From assembly GCA_030151165.1 (NCBI GenBank), contig JASLEM010000382.1, positions 1 to 15,562 on the forward strand: 15,562 nucleotides of DNA, written 5' to 3'. A program made the translations under genes and the position numbers. Numbering within the stretch: position 1 is the first letter of the stretch; each line of letters opens with the position of its first letter. This document shows, in pieces, positions 7,865 through 14,933 of the stretch. Origin of the DNA: Burkholderiaceae bacterium (lineage in GTDB: Bacteria > Pseudomonadota > Gammaproteobacteria > Burkholderiales > Burkholderiaceae). Below the pieces are notes generated by a model. It did no database searches and was not told where the DNA came from. It worked only from the letters and a program-made list of their open reading frames with translations.

Positions 7865-9721
7865 TCAGAGGATCGTGGGCCGCACGAAGATGACGAACTC
7901 CTCGCGCAGGCGGGTCTGCGTCCGGCTGCCGCCCAGGCCGACCGGCGCACCGTCCGTCAGCGTGCGCCGGTCGCTGCTCCCGACGCTGCGGCTCAGGCCG
8001 GTGATGACGAGGATCTGCCCGGCCTTCAGGGCGACGGTCGACTGGTCGTTGATCGCGGTGGTCTCCGGCGTCTGCACCGTCTGCTGCGCGCTGCCGGTGC
8101 CGGAGGTGAAGTCCACGAGGTCGACCAGCGACGACAACCCGATGCCGAACTTCAGCAGCACGGTGTCGTTGTCCAGGATGAAGGGCTGCGCGAGGTAGCG
8201 GTCGCCGGTGGTCACGGTCGAGGTCACCAGGCCCGGCGCACCGACACCCGTCGTCGAGGCCGCGCCCGGGATCGTCGCGCTGACGTAGGCGCGGCCGCCG
8301 AGGCTGGACTTGCGATCCCAGTTGCGGTTCAACGCGAGCAGGCTGACCTCGCGGTGCTGCGTCGACACGCCGTACTCGCTGAGCAGCCGCAGCAACGCGG
8401 TGCTGCCGCCGAGATGCCGCGTGGCCGATGTCGACACACCCGACTTCCCGGGCGTCAGGATCGCGAAGCCGATGTTCGCCGCGGTGGCGGAGGTGAGCGC
8501 GGACGGCGCGCCGAACGTGCCGGTGTAGGCGCCGCCGAGCGCGGACAGGACGGCGTCCCACTCGATGCCGCGCTCGTCCGACTCGTTGCGCGTGATGCTG
8601 TAGATGTCGAACTGCACCTGCGCCTGGCGCAGCAGGCTCTCGTTCTCGACGCGGATGAAGTCGCGCACCTTGGACAGCGTCTCCTGCGTCGCCGTGACGG
8701 CGATCCGGCCCGAGCCGTCCGAGCGCACGGCCGAGGATCCCGGCACGTCGCGCAGGATCTGGTGGATCGCGGCGAGGATGGACGCGGTGGCGTTCGACTT
8801 GCCGTGCTCGTTGACCTCGTTGCTCGAGCTCGCGCTGCTGCTGGTGCTGCCGCCGCCACTGCCACCGCCACCACCACTGCCGCCGCTCGTGGCGTTGGCC
8901 TGGTCGGCGCCGCTGAGGCCGAGGTGGTAGTCCGTCTCGCTCTCGAGCGCCGCGACCTCGAAGAACTCGGTGCGGAAACGCTCGATCACGACCACGCCGT
9001 CGCGGTACTCCCACGACAGGCCGAGCTGGTCGGTGACGAGATCGAGGTAGCCTTCGAGCGACCCCGACCAGCGCATCGCGACGGCGTTGACCGACGTCTC
9101 GCCGGTCGTGCCCGCTGCCGGCGCGAACGTCGGCGCGAACGTCGGCGCGAAAGCCGGCGTGGCGGGCAAGGTCGGCAACGGCGGCAGCGCGATCGGTGTC
9201 GGCGACGTCGCGCCGGTCGGCGACGCGGCGCTGCCGTGCGCCGGCGCCTCGGGGAAGGCGAAGACGTCGGCCTTCAGGCGCACGGGCACGCCGGTGACCG
9301 CTGTGATGCGATCGGCCATCGTGCGCAGGCCGACCTTGCCACCGCTGGCGGCATCGTCGAAGTTCAGGGCCACCGGCTCCGTGAAGATGCCGGGCAGACG
9401 CTCGCCGCTGCCCATCGGCACGCTGACCGATGCGACCCACGCGGCACGCGAGTGCCGCAGCACGGGCCGCGCGCGCTGGCCGGCGGCGCGCAGGTCGGCA
9501 TCGGACGACGAGCCCGCGGCGACCACGCCCTGCTGCGCGAGGCTGCGCCCGGCGCGTACGGCGGACGCGCCGGCGTCGCCATCGGCGTGGTCCGCAGCGA
9601 TGCGCCCCGCGATGTCCGGCTCCGCGCAGGCGGTCAGCAGGCAGGCGAGCAGGCACGCCACGGCGCAGGCCGGGACGCACGCCGGCGCATCGATACTCCG
9701 GCGCGACGAGACGGTCCTCAT
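7865..9721 (-). CDS. pilN: PilN-like outer-membrane secretin lipoprotein
   Basis: This 618-aa secretin forms the gated outer-membrane pore for the pilus, in the R64 PilN / BfpB / TcpC group. A lipoprotein signal ends in LLTAC (lipid Cys32), and four further cysteines at 15, 19, 23 and 27 sit in the signal helix. Periplasmic N-domains span about 110-360 and are interrupted by a Pro/Ala/Phe linker with FAPT repeats (about 190-202) and a Gly/Ser stretch (279-300). The secretin beta-domain (about 366-618) shows VLLKFGIGLSSLVDL (521-535), the signature LKAGQILVITGLSRS (565-579) and the end EEFVIFVRPTIL. I chose the ATG at 9721 because it forms an ATGA overlap with the upstream gene and has GAGG 4 nt before it; an ATG at 9733 would add four residues. 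The full length fits the family. Confidence 0.92.
   Translation of the reverse strand: MRTVSSRRSIDAPACVPACAVACLLACLLTACAEPDIAGRIAADHADGDAGASAVRAGRSLAQQGVVAAGSSSDADLRAAGQRARPVLRHSRAAWVASVSVPMGSGERLPGIFTEPVALNFDDAASGGKVGLRTMADRITAVTGVPVRLKADVFAFPEAPAHGSAASPTGATSPTPIALPPLPTLPATPAFAPTFAPTFAPAAGTTGETSVNAVAMRWSGSLEGYLDLVTDQLGLSWEYRDGVVVIERFRTEFFEVAALESETDYHLGLSGADQANATSGGSGGGGGSGGGSTSSSASSSNEVNEHGKSNATASILAAIHQILRDVPGSSAVRSDGSGRIAVTATQETLSKVRDFIRVENESLLRQAQVQFDIYSITRNESDERGIEWDAVLSALGGAYTGTFGAPSALTSATAANIGFAILTPGKSGVSTSATRHLGGSTALLRLLSEYGVSTQHREVSLLALNRNWDRKSSLGGRAYVSATIPGAASTTGVGAPGLVTSTVTTGDRYLAQPFILDNDTVLLKFGIGLSSLVDLVDFTSGTGSAQQTVQTPETTAINDQSTVALKAGQILVITGLSRSVGSSDRRTLTDGAPVGLGGSRTQTRLREEFVIFVRPTIL
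9123..9158. repeat. 12-bp tandem repeat inside pilN (FAPT linker)
   Basis: GCGAACGTCGGC occurs twice in tandem (9123-9134 and 9135-9146), followed by a decayed third unit GCGAAAGCCGGC (9147-9158). Each unit encodes four linker residues on the minus strand (Phe-Ala-Pro-Thr), so copy-number change would lengthen or shorten a linker without a frameshift. Confidence 0.75.
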
Positions 9722-10149
9722 GGCGCCTCGCATTCACGCACCTGCTCGCCCTGGCGCGTGATGCGCACCAGCGGCGGCGTGTTGGCGTAGACGCAGGCTT
9801 CCAGCGGATAGTCGCTCTCGCGGATGCCGGCCGAACCCAGCACGGCACGCAGCGCCTGCTCGAAGCTGCCGTCGTAGCGGTCGGGCGCGCCGATCAGGAA
9901 GTTGCGCTGCGCGTCCCACTTGAGGCGATAGCCCGCCCGCGCGGCCCACCGCTCGAGCGTGCGCGCGAGCGTGATGTCCTGCGGCAGCACGCTCCACGGC
10001 GCCGCGGGCTCGCCGTCGCCTGGCGCACGCGCCAGGTCGCCGACATAGGGCGCGACGGGCAACGCCGCGTCGACCGTGCCGGCGGCACGCGCCGTCCCCA
10101 TGCCGGCCAGCAGCGCGATGCGTGCCGCCGTTCGTATCGAGCTTCTCAT
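9718..10149 (-). CDS. Small TcpQ-domain pilus protein (PilL C-terminal type)
   Basis: This 143-aa exported protein consists almost wholly of a TcpQ-type domain (about 51-130). In Vibrio TCP and R64-type pili, TcpQ/PilL proteins assist the outer-membrane secretin. A signal peptide (1-22, cleavage near TARA-AG) precedes the domain, whose pattern PWSVLPQDITLARTLERWA and AGYRLKWDA is the usual start: a Trp, a processive DxTL helix and a WA..AGY.L.W strand. The end YANTPPLVRI also fits. Cys119 and Cys140 could form a disulfide. The start at 10149 makes an ATGA overlap with the preceding gene and has GGGGAG 8 nt upstream; its own stop overlaps the pilN start by ATGA. It is directly followed by the secretin gene, as expected for a secretin partner. 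It could be called pilL, but the larger neighbour also carries this domain. Confidence 0.78.
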   Translation of the reverse strand: MRSSIRTAARIALLAGMGTARAAGTVDAALPVAPYVGDLARAPGDGEPAAPWSVLPQDITLARTLERWAARAGYRLKWDAQRNFLIGAPDRYDGSFEQALRAVLGSAGIRESDYPLEACVYANTPPLVRITRQGEQVRECEAP

Positions 10150-11333
10150 CGAGCCATCTCCCCGGAATCCGTTGTCGTGGTTGTCGCCGCCATGGCGGTG
10201 GTCGTCGCCGCTGCTGCCACCGTCGCCCGCGCCCGATCCACCGCTGCGAAGCGAACGACGCGGTCGGCATAGGCCTGCGCCTGCACCGGATAGCCTTGCG
10301 CCCGCAAGCCGGCGGCGACGGCCCTGACGGCATCGACGAACGTCGTCGCGGCGACGCGCATCGAGCCGTTCACCGGCGCCGTCCAGCCGACGTCCCACAC
10401 CACGTCGTAGCCGCTCGCCCGAGCCCAGCGGCGCAGGGTGCCGGCGATGTCGCCGTCGGCGGGATCGATGTCGAAGATCGGCGGGGTCGCGGCCGCGGCG
10501 AGCGGGGCGAGGTCGCGCGGCACGGTCGTCGTCCAGCGGATCGTCGATGCTGTGGCCGCCGTCGATGTCGCGCCCTCTCGGATCTCGACGTCGGCCGGCG
10601 CGACACCCCGCGCGATCAAGGCGTGGCGCAGCGCCAGCGCGCGTGCCCGCGCCAGCGCGTCGTGCGCGTCGTGCGCGCCCGCGTCACCGCGCCCTTCGAC
10701 GACGATGCCCACGCCGCGGCCGATGCGCGCGACGAGCGCCGACAGCGCCGCGCGCACCTCCGGCGTCGGCACCGCGCTGCCCGCCGCGAACACGATCGGC
10801 TGCGCGTGCGCGACGCGGCGATCGATCCATGGCGTGGCCAGCGTGCGAAACGCGGGCGTGTCGTCGCCGGCATCCATCGGCGTCGGCGACACCGGCGGCT
10901 CGGCCTCGATCGACTCGGGCTCGAGCGTCTCGCCGCCCAGCGCCGCGTCGCCGCGCCGGACGCTGGCGCGCGCGGCGCCGAGCGCCAGCGTGAAGTCGCT
11001 CGCGCCGGTGCGCGCGGTGAAGTACTGGCCCTCGGGCTGCAGCACCAGCAACTGCGGCTCCTTGCCGGTGAACACGGCGGGCATCGCCAGGCCCGGGCGC
11101 GGCTGGAAGTAGAGCTTGCCGGCGCCGTCGTCGAAGACCTGCGCGGGCCGCGCGCGGAGGTCGCCGCGGATCGCATAGCCGAAGTCGTAGCGGCCGACCA
11201 GCCGCCGGCCGGGCAGGCTCAGCGCGTTGGCGCCGACGACCATCAGGAGCGCGAAGCAGGCGGCGCGCGCGAACACGGCGCGCGGCGATCGCGGGTGCGT
11301 CGCCTCAGGCGCTGCAGTGCGTGGTTCGGACAT
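10146..11333 (-). CDS. OmpA-like / TcpQ fusion protein at head of pil operon (PilL-like)
   Basis: This 395-aa envelope protein is the first gene of the pil operon. After an N-terminal hydrophobic segment (about 21-38, signal or anchor) comes a beta-rich region (46-110) with GRYDFGYAIRGDLRARP, which recalls the CagX/VirB9-like N-terminal part of PilL proteins. An OmpA-like peptidoglycan-binding domain follows at about 179-254: IVFAAGSAVPTPEVRAAL, then VEGRGDAGAHDA with the Asp of the usual GHTD motif kept, and ARARALALRHALIARGV. The C-terminal part (286-362) is a TcpQ-like domain (DIAGTLRRWARASGYDVVWD). The tail (363-395) is an Ala/Thr low-complexity run. It could anchor the secretin complex to the cell wall. 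The start at 11333 has no clear Shine-Dalgarno. It is followed by a second TcpQ gene with an ATGA overlap. Confidence 0.72.
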   Translation of the reverse strand: MSEPRTAAPEATHPRSPRAVFARAACFALLMVVGANALSLPGRRLVGRYDFGYAIRGDLRARPAQVFDDGAGKLYFQPRPGLAMPAVFTGKEPQLLVLQPEGQYFTARTGASDFTLALGAARASVRRGDAALGGETLEPESIEAEPPVSPTPMDAGDDTPAFRTLATPWIDRRVAHAQPIVFAAGSAVPTPEVRAALSALVARIGRGVGIVVEGRGDAGAHDAHDALARARALALRHALIARGVAPADVEIREGATSTAATASTIRWTTTVPRDLAPLAAAATPPIFDIDPADGDIAGTLRRWARASGYDVVWDVGWTAPVNGSMRVAATTFVDAVRAVAAGLRAQGYPVQAQAYADRVVRFAAVDRARATVAAAATTTAMAATTTTTDSGEMAR

Positions 11334-11394
11334 CGCGGGAATCGACTTTCATGATGCGTCGATTCTGCGAGCGCCCGCACGAAACTCCCGGTGG

Positions 11395-11420
11395 CAAACG
11401 GCGCGGAAATCGCGCGTTTG
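11395..11420. promoter_or_regulatory. Imperfect inverted repeat in the pil operon leader
   Basis: CAAACGGCGCG (11395-11405) and CGCGCGTTTG (11411-11420) form a stem of ten pairs with one bulged G and a GAAAT loop. It lies in the 123-nt gap (11334-11456) between the TMEM175 gene stop and the start of the pil operon, both read on the minus strand. It could be an operator for the pil promoter, a leader hairpin or a terminator of the upstream gene; no T-run follows it. I found no convincing -35/-10 pair in the gap. Confidence 0.4.
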
Positions 11421-11456
11421 GCGGGGCTGGCGGATTAACGCGCGCTGCGCGCCGCG

Positions 11457-12041
<585 letters not shown>

Positions 12042-12193
12042 GTGCTCTCCCTGCCGCGCGACGCCGCGCCGGCACATTGTCTAGCCTCGCGGCGCGATGG
12101 CTTCGACGACCGACGGCGTCGCGGCGGAATTGCACCCCGCGCGCGCCGCTTTTCGGGCGTCCCGACCGCGGCCGCCGGCGTACGCTGTGCATC

Positions 12194-13618
12194 ATGGAGA
12201 CGCTCGCCCTCACGCCGCACGCGCCCGCCGCGTCGATCGCGTGCGGCGGCGATGATGCGCTGGCGCACGCCTTCGCGCTCTTCACGCAACGCCGCGACGC
12301 CGACGCCCTCCCCCACGCCCGCGCGGCGCTCGCCGCGTCGCCGTGGCGCGCCGACGCGTGGACGCTGCTGGGCATCCTCGAGCAACGCGCAGGCCGCGCC
12401 GCCGAGGCCGAGTCGGCCTACCGCGCGGCACTGCGCCTGCGCCCCGACTACGCCGACGCCTGGACGAACCTCGGCAACCTGCTGCGCGACCGCGGCGACC
12501 GGCGCGGCACGCTGCTCGCGTTCCAGCAGGCGATGCGGCTCGCGCCGCGCAGCGCCGAGCCGGCCTACAACCTGGGCGTCGCGCTCGAGCATTTCGGCGA
12601 CTGGGCCGGCGCGCTCGCGGCCTTCGACGCGGCGGTCGAATGCGATCCCGCGCATGTCGACAGCCGCTGGAACCGCGCGCTCGCCCTGCTGCGCCACGGC
12701 CGCTTCGAGGAAGGGTTCCGCGACTACGAAGCGCGCCTGCAACGCGACCCGCCGGCGTCATGGCGCTGCGCGCAACCCGTGTGGGACGGCCGCCCGCTCG
12801 ACGGCCGCACGATCCTCGTCCGGGCCGAGCAGGGCTTCGGCGACGCGCTGCAGTTCCTGCGCTTCGTGCCCGCGGTCGCGGCGCGCGGCGGGCGCGTCGT
12901 GCTCGAGGTCGCCGACGGCCTGCAGCGCCTCGCCGCGCGCCTGCCGGGCGTCGCCGCCGTCACGACACGCGGCACCGCGCCGCCGCCGTTCGACACGCAC
13001 GTCGCGCTGATGAGCCTGCCCTTCGCGCTCGGCATGAAAAACGCCGGGATCGCGTCGCCCACGTCCCCCGTGAACGCACCCTACCTTCACGCCGATGCAG
13101 CCGCCACCGCGCGTTGGCGCGACCGCCTGCGTGGCGCGCAGCCCGCGCGCGAGCTCGCCATCGGCCTCGTCTGGGCGACGCACCCCGCGCTGCGCAACGC
13201 CGCCGAACGCTCGCCCGGATGGCACGCGCTGCGCGCGCTGCTCGACGTCCCCGGCACGCGCTGGTTCGGCCTGCAGAAAGGCCCCGGCCACGACGAACTG
13301 CGCGACGCCACCCCGCCCGCGAACTTCGTCGACCTCGACGCCGACATCGCCGACTTCGACGACACCGCCGCCATCATCGCCGGCCTCGACCTCGTCGTGA
13401 CCTGCGACACCGCGGTCGCCCACCTCGCCGGCGCGATGGGCAGGCCGGCCTTCGTGCTGCTGCCGTCCACCCCCGACTGGCGCCACGGCCTCGACGCGCG
13501 ATCGACCTGCTGGTATCCGAGCCTGCGCCTGTTCCGCCAGGCCGAGCGCGGCGACTGGAATGCGGTCTGCGCGGAGGTCGCCGGCACGCTGCGGCGCAGC
13601 ATCGGCGACGCGTCCTGA
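12194..13618 (+). CDS. TPR-repeat glycosyltransferase (GT9-like)
   Basis: This 474-aa soluble protein joins an N-terminal TPR solenoid to a glycosyltransferase-like domain of the GT-B fold related to ADP-heptose/LPS transferases (GT9). About five TPRs span 20-189, with repeat cores such as DAWTLLGILEQRAGRAAEAE and DAWTNLGNLLRDRGDRRG. The catalytic-type region has EQGFGDALQFLRFVPA (212-227, the Gly-rich acceptor-side loop), WATHPALRN (327-335) and the donor-site motif VTCDTAVAHLAGAMGRP (402-418). This architecture is common next to sugar-modification and flagellar or pilus glycosylation genes, but the substrate is not known here. The ATG at 12194 is where the folded protein begins; no Shine-Dalgarno is visible, and an upstream in-frame ATG at 12077 would add 39 Arg-rich residues typical of non-coding high-GC sequence. 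The next gene downstream encodes a heptose adenylyltransferase after a 178-nt gap, which hints at a heptose donor. Confidence 0.82.
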   Translation: METLALTPHAPAASIACGGDDALAHAFALFTQRRDADALPHARAALAASPWRADAWTLLGILEQRAGRAAEAESAYRAALRLRPDYADAWTNLGNLLRDRGDRRGTLLAFQQAMRLAPRSAEPAYNLGVALEHFGDWAGALAAFDAAVECDPAHVDSRWNRALALLRHGRFEEGFRDYEARLQRDPPASWRCAQPVWDGRPLDGRTILVRAEQGFGDALQFLRFVPAVAARGGRVVLEVADGLQRLAARLPGVAAVTTRGTAPPPFDTHVALMSLPFALGMKNAGIASPTSPVNAPYLHADAAATARWRDRLRGAQPARELAIGLVWATHPALRNAAERSPGWHALRALLDVPGTRWFGLQKGPGHDELRDATPPANFVDLDADIADFDDTAAIIAGLDLVVTCDTAVAHLAGAMGRPAFVLLPSTPDWRHGLDARSTCWYPSLRLFRQAERGDWNAVCAEVAGTLRRSIGDAS

Positions 13619-13671
13619 AACGGGCCTGAAGTCGTGTCCGGATGTGTCCGGCGGGCCGCTCGATTGCCCAG

Positions 13672-13709
13672 TTGAATCATCGGCGAAACGTGAAATCGAA
13701 CCGCAAATC
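13672..13709 (+). promoter_or_regulatory. Low-GC stretch, possible promoter of the hldC-gmhB-like unit
   Basis: The 178-nt gap before the adenylyltransferase gene holds the least GC-rich stretch of the neighbourhood (13672-13709), starting with TTGAAT (a possible -35). No good -10 follows at 16-18 nt, so this is a weak call. Two direct repeats GTGTCCGG, 10 nt apart (13634-13641 and 13644-13651), precede it and could be a protein-binding site. Confidence 0.22.
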
Positions 13710-13738
13710 CCGCCTGCCGGCGCGCGCTCTCTGTGCCG

Positions 13739-13786
13739 GCGAGAGGCGGGCGGCGCCACACTCGGATCACGTTTCTCGCCTCTCGC
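13739..13786. promoter_or_regulatory. Inverted repeat in the leader of the adenylyltransferase gene
   Basis: GCGAGAGGCG (13739-13748) and CGCCTCTCGC (13777-13786) are a perfect 10-bp inverted repeat with a 28-nt spacer; a G-U and a G-C pair extend it inward. The right arm ends 10 nt before the ATG at 13797, exactly where a Shine-Dalgarno would be, and none is present. It could be a leader RNA structure controlling initiation, or an operator on DNA. Confidence 0.45.
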
Positions 13787-13796
13787 AACGACACCC

Positions 13797-14303
13797 ATGA
13801 ACCGATTCGATCCGCTCCGAAAACTGATGCACGTCGACGAAGCCGTGGCCCGGTTCGCGGCGCTGCCCGGCACCGTGGTCACGACCGGCGTGTTCGACAT
13901 CCTGCACCGCGGCCATGTCGCCTACCTCGCCGAGGCGCGCCAGCTCGGCGACCGCCTCGTCGTCGCGATCCACAGCGACGCGTCGACCCGCGCCCTCGAC
14001 AAGGGCCCCGACCGGCCGCTGCACGCCGAAGGCGACCGCGCGTTCCAGGTCGCGGCGCTCGAAAGCGTCGACGCGGTCGTCGTCTTCAACGAGCCCACGC
14101 CCATCGCATTGCTGACGAAGCTGCGGCCGTCGGTCTACGTCAAGGGCGCCGACCACGACATGAGCCGGCTCGCCGAAGCCGCGCTCGTCAACAGCTGGGG
14201 CGGCCACGCGATCGCGCTGCCGTTCGTCGACGGGTTCTCCACGAGCTCGCTGGTCGAACGCATCCGGGCGACGGCACCGGTGCTGTACGGAGAGGAATCG
14301 TGA
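13797..14303 (+). CDS. hldC: D-glycero-beta-D-manno-heptose 1-phosphate adenylyltransferase (stand-alone HldE C-domain)
   Basis: This 168-aa nucleotidyltransferase would attach AMP to D-glycero-beta-D-manno-heptose 1-phosphate, giving ADP-heptose for lipopolysaccharide core or protein heptosylation. It corresponds to the RfaE domain II of HldE without the kinase domain, as in species with split HldA/HldC. The family start TTGVFDILHRGHVAYLAEA (29-47) contains the HxGH motif (His37, His40) that binds ATP. The downstream DGFSTSSLVERIR (145-157) matches the GCSTTxxIxxI nucleotide-binding end motif, and VKGADHD (115-121) matches the VKGGDY motif. The ATG at 13797 is used; ATG 13827 is possible, and neither has a Shine-Dalgarno. 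It overlaps the HAD gene downstream by GTGA and is therefore co-translated with it. The kinase and isomerase of the pathway are not in the window. A glycerol-3-phosphate cytidylyltransferase-like use is less likely because the HldE C-terminal motifs are present. Confidence 0.85.
   Translation: MNRFDPLRKLMHVDEAVARFAALPGTVVTTGVFDILHRGHVAYLAEARQLGDRLVVAIHSDASTRALDKGPDRPLHAEGDRAFQVAALESVDAVVVFNEPTPIALLTKLRPSVYVKGADHDMSRLAEAALVNSWGGHAIALPFVDGFSTSSLVERIRATAPVLYGEES
14289..14295 (+). promoter_or_regulatory. Ribosome-binding site deciding a GTG start
   Basis: GGAGAGG, 4 nt (GGAG core 7 nt) before the GTG at 14300, lies inside the end of the adenylyltransferase gene. It supports GTG as the start of the HAD gene, whose reading frame would otherwise have to begin far upstream in a shadow frame. 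Confidence 0.75.
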
Positions 14304-14884
14304 GCGCCAGCAGGCGGGCCGTCTTCCTCGGTCGCGACGGCGTCCTGAACGAGGACCGCGGCCACGTCAGCCGCCCCGAGGAATTCGCGTGGCTGCCGGG
14401 CGCGATCCATGCGTTGCGCGCGCTGCGCGGCGCGGGTTGGCGGCTGGTCGTCGTCAGCAACCAGCCGGGCATCGCGCGCGGCCTGTTCGGACCGGCGGAA
14501 TACGACAACCTCACCGGCTGGATGCACGCCGAGCTCGCGCAGCACGGCGTCGCGCTCGACGGCGTCTACCACTGCCCGCACCTGCCCGACGCGCCGCTGG
14601 CCGTCTGGTGCCGCCTGTGCGACTGCCGCAAGCCCGCGCCGGGCATGCTGCGGCGCGCCGCGCGCGACCTGAAGCTCGACCTCGCGTCCTGCGTGATGAT
14701 CGGCGCCGAGCCCGCCGACATCGCCGCTGGTCGCGCCGCCGGCACGGCCGCCTGCATCCGCATCGCCGACGCGATCGACCACGCCTCCTTCGACATCGCC
14801 GAGCCCGCCGCCGACTTCACCTGCGCCGACCTCGAGCAGGCCGCCGACTGGCTGCTGCACCACGAGAAGAAGCTGCACGCGTGA
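14300..14884 (+). CDS. GmhB-like HAD protein lacking catalytic aspartates (probable pseudophosphatase)
   Basis: This 194-aa HAD-superfamily protein has the size and layout of GmhB, the enzyme that removes the 7-phosphate from heptose 1,7-bisphosphate just before adenylylation. Similarity runs through the whole length: FLGRDGVLNED (9-19), VVSNQPGIARG (51-61), the zinc ligands Cys92, His94, Cys107 and Cys109 in CPH...CDC, and RKPAPGML (110-117) with the motif III Lys111. Two key positions differ. The nucleophile of the DxD motif, Asp11 in E. coli GmhB, is Gly11 (GGT at 14330-14332), although Asp13 remains. The metal-binding Asp136 of the GDxxxD motif is Ala136 in MIGAEPAD (GCC at 14705-14707). 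Each is one base from an Asp codon. Phosphatase activity is therefore doubtful. The frame is intact, so the gene appears to be expressed and not decayed. It is coupled to the adenylyltransferase by a GTGA overlap. Confidence 0.8.
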   Translation: MSASRRAVFLGRDGVLNEDRGHVSRPEEFAWLPGAIHALRALRGAGWRLVVVSNQPGIARGLFGPAEYDNLTGWMHAELAQHGVALDGVYHCPHLPDAPLAVWCRLCDCRKPAPGMLRRAARDLKLDLASCVMIGAEPADIAAGRAAGTAACIRIADAIDHASFDIAEPAADFTCADLEQAADWLLHHEKKLHA

Positions 14885-14933
14885 CGCGTGACGCGAGCCG
14901 CGCTGACGTGACGTGCCGCGCGCGCGTCACGCG
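14878..14933. terminator. Repeat-bearing terminator candidate between convergent genes
   Basis: CGCGTGACGCG occurs twice, overlapping (14878-14888 and 14885-14895), and its reverse complement CGCGTCACGCG is at 14923-14933. Either left copy can form an 11-bp stem with the right one across the 42-nt gap between the convergent stops at 14884 and 14927, and both stop codons fall in the arms. There is no T-run, so this is a candidate bidirectional terminator or simple repeat. Confidence 0.4.

Noticed and set aside
7774..7950. Upstream extension of the pilO frame into pilN
   Set aside because: It is Ser/Arg-rich, enters the end of pilN and the repeat, and lacks family similarity.
8820..8885. Short GCC/GCT-rich triplet run in pilN as a CRISPR or microsatellite
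   Set aside because: It is the Gly/Ser linker coding run of PilN (residues 279-300), without spacers or regular units.
12077..12193. N-terminal extension of the TPR transferase
   Set aside because: Its 39 residues are Arg-rich and not TPR-like, and the stretch overlaps the divergent promoter region of the TMEM175 gene.
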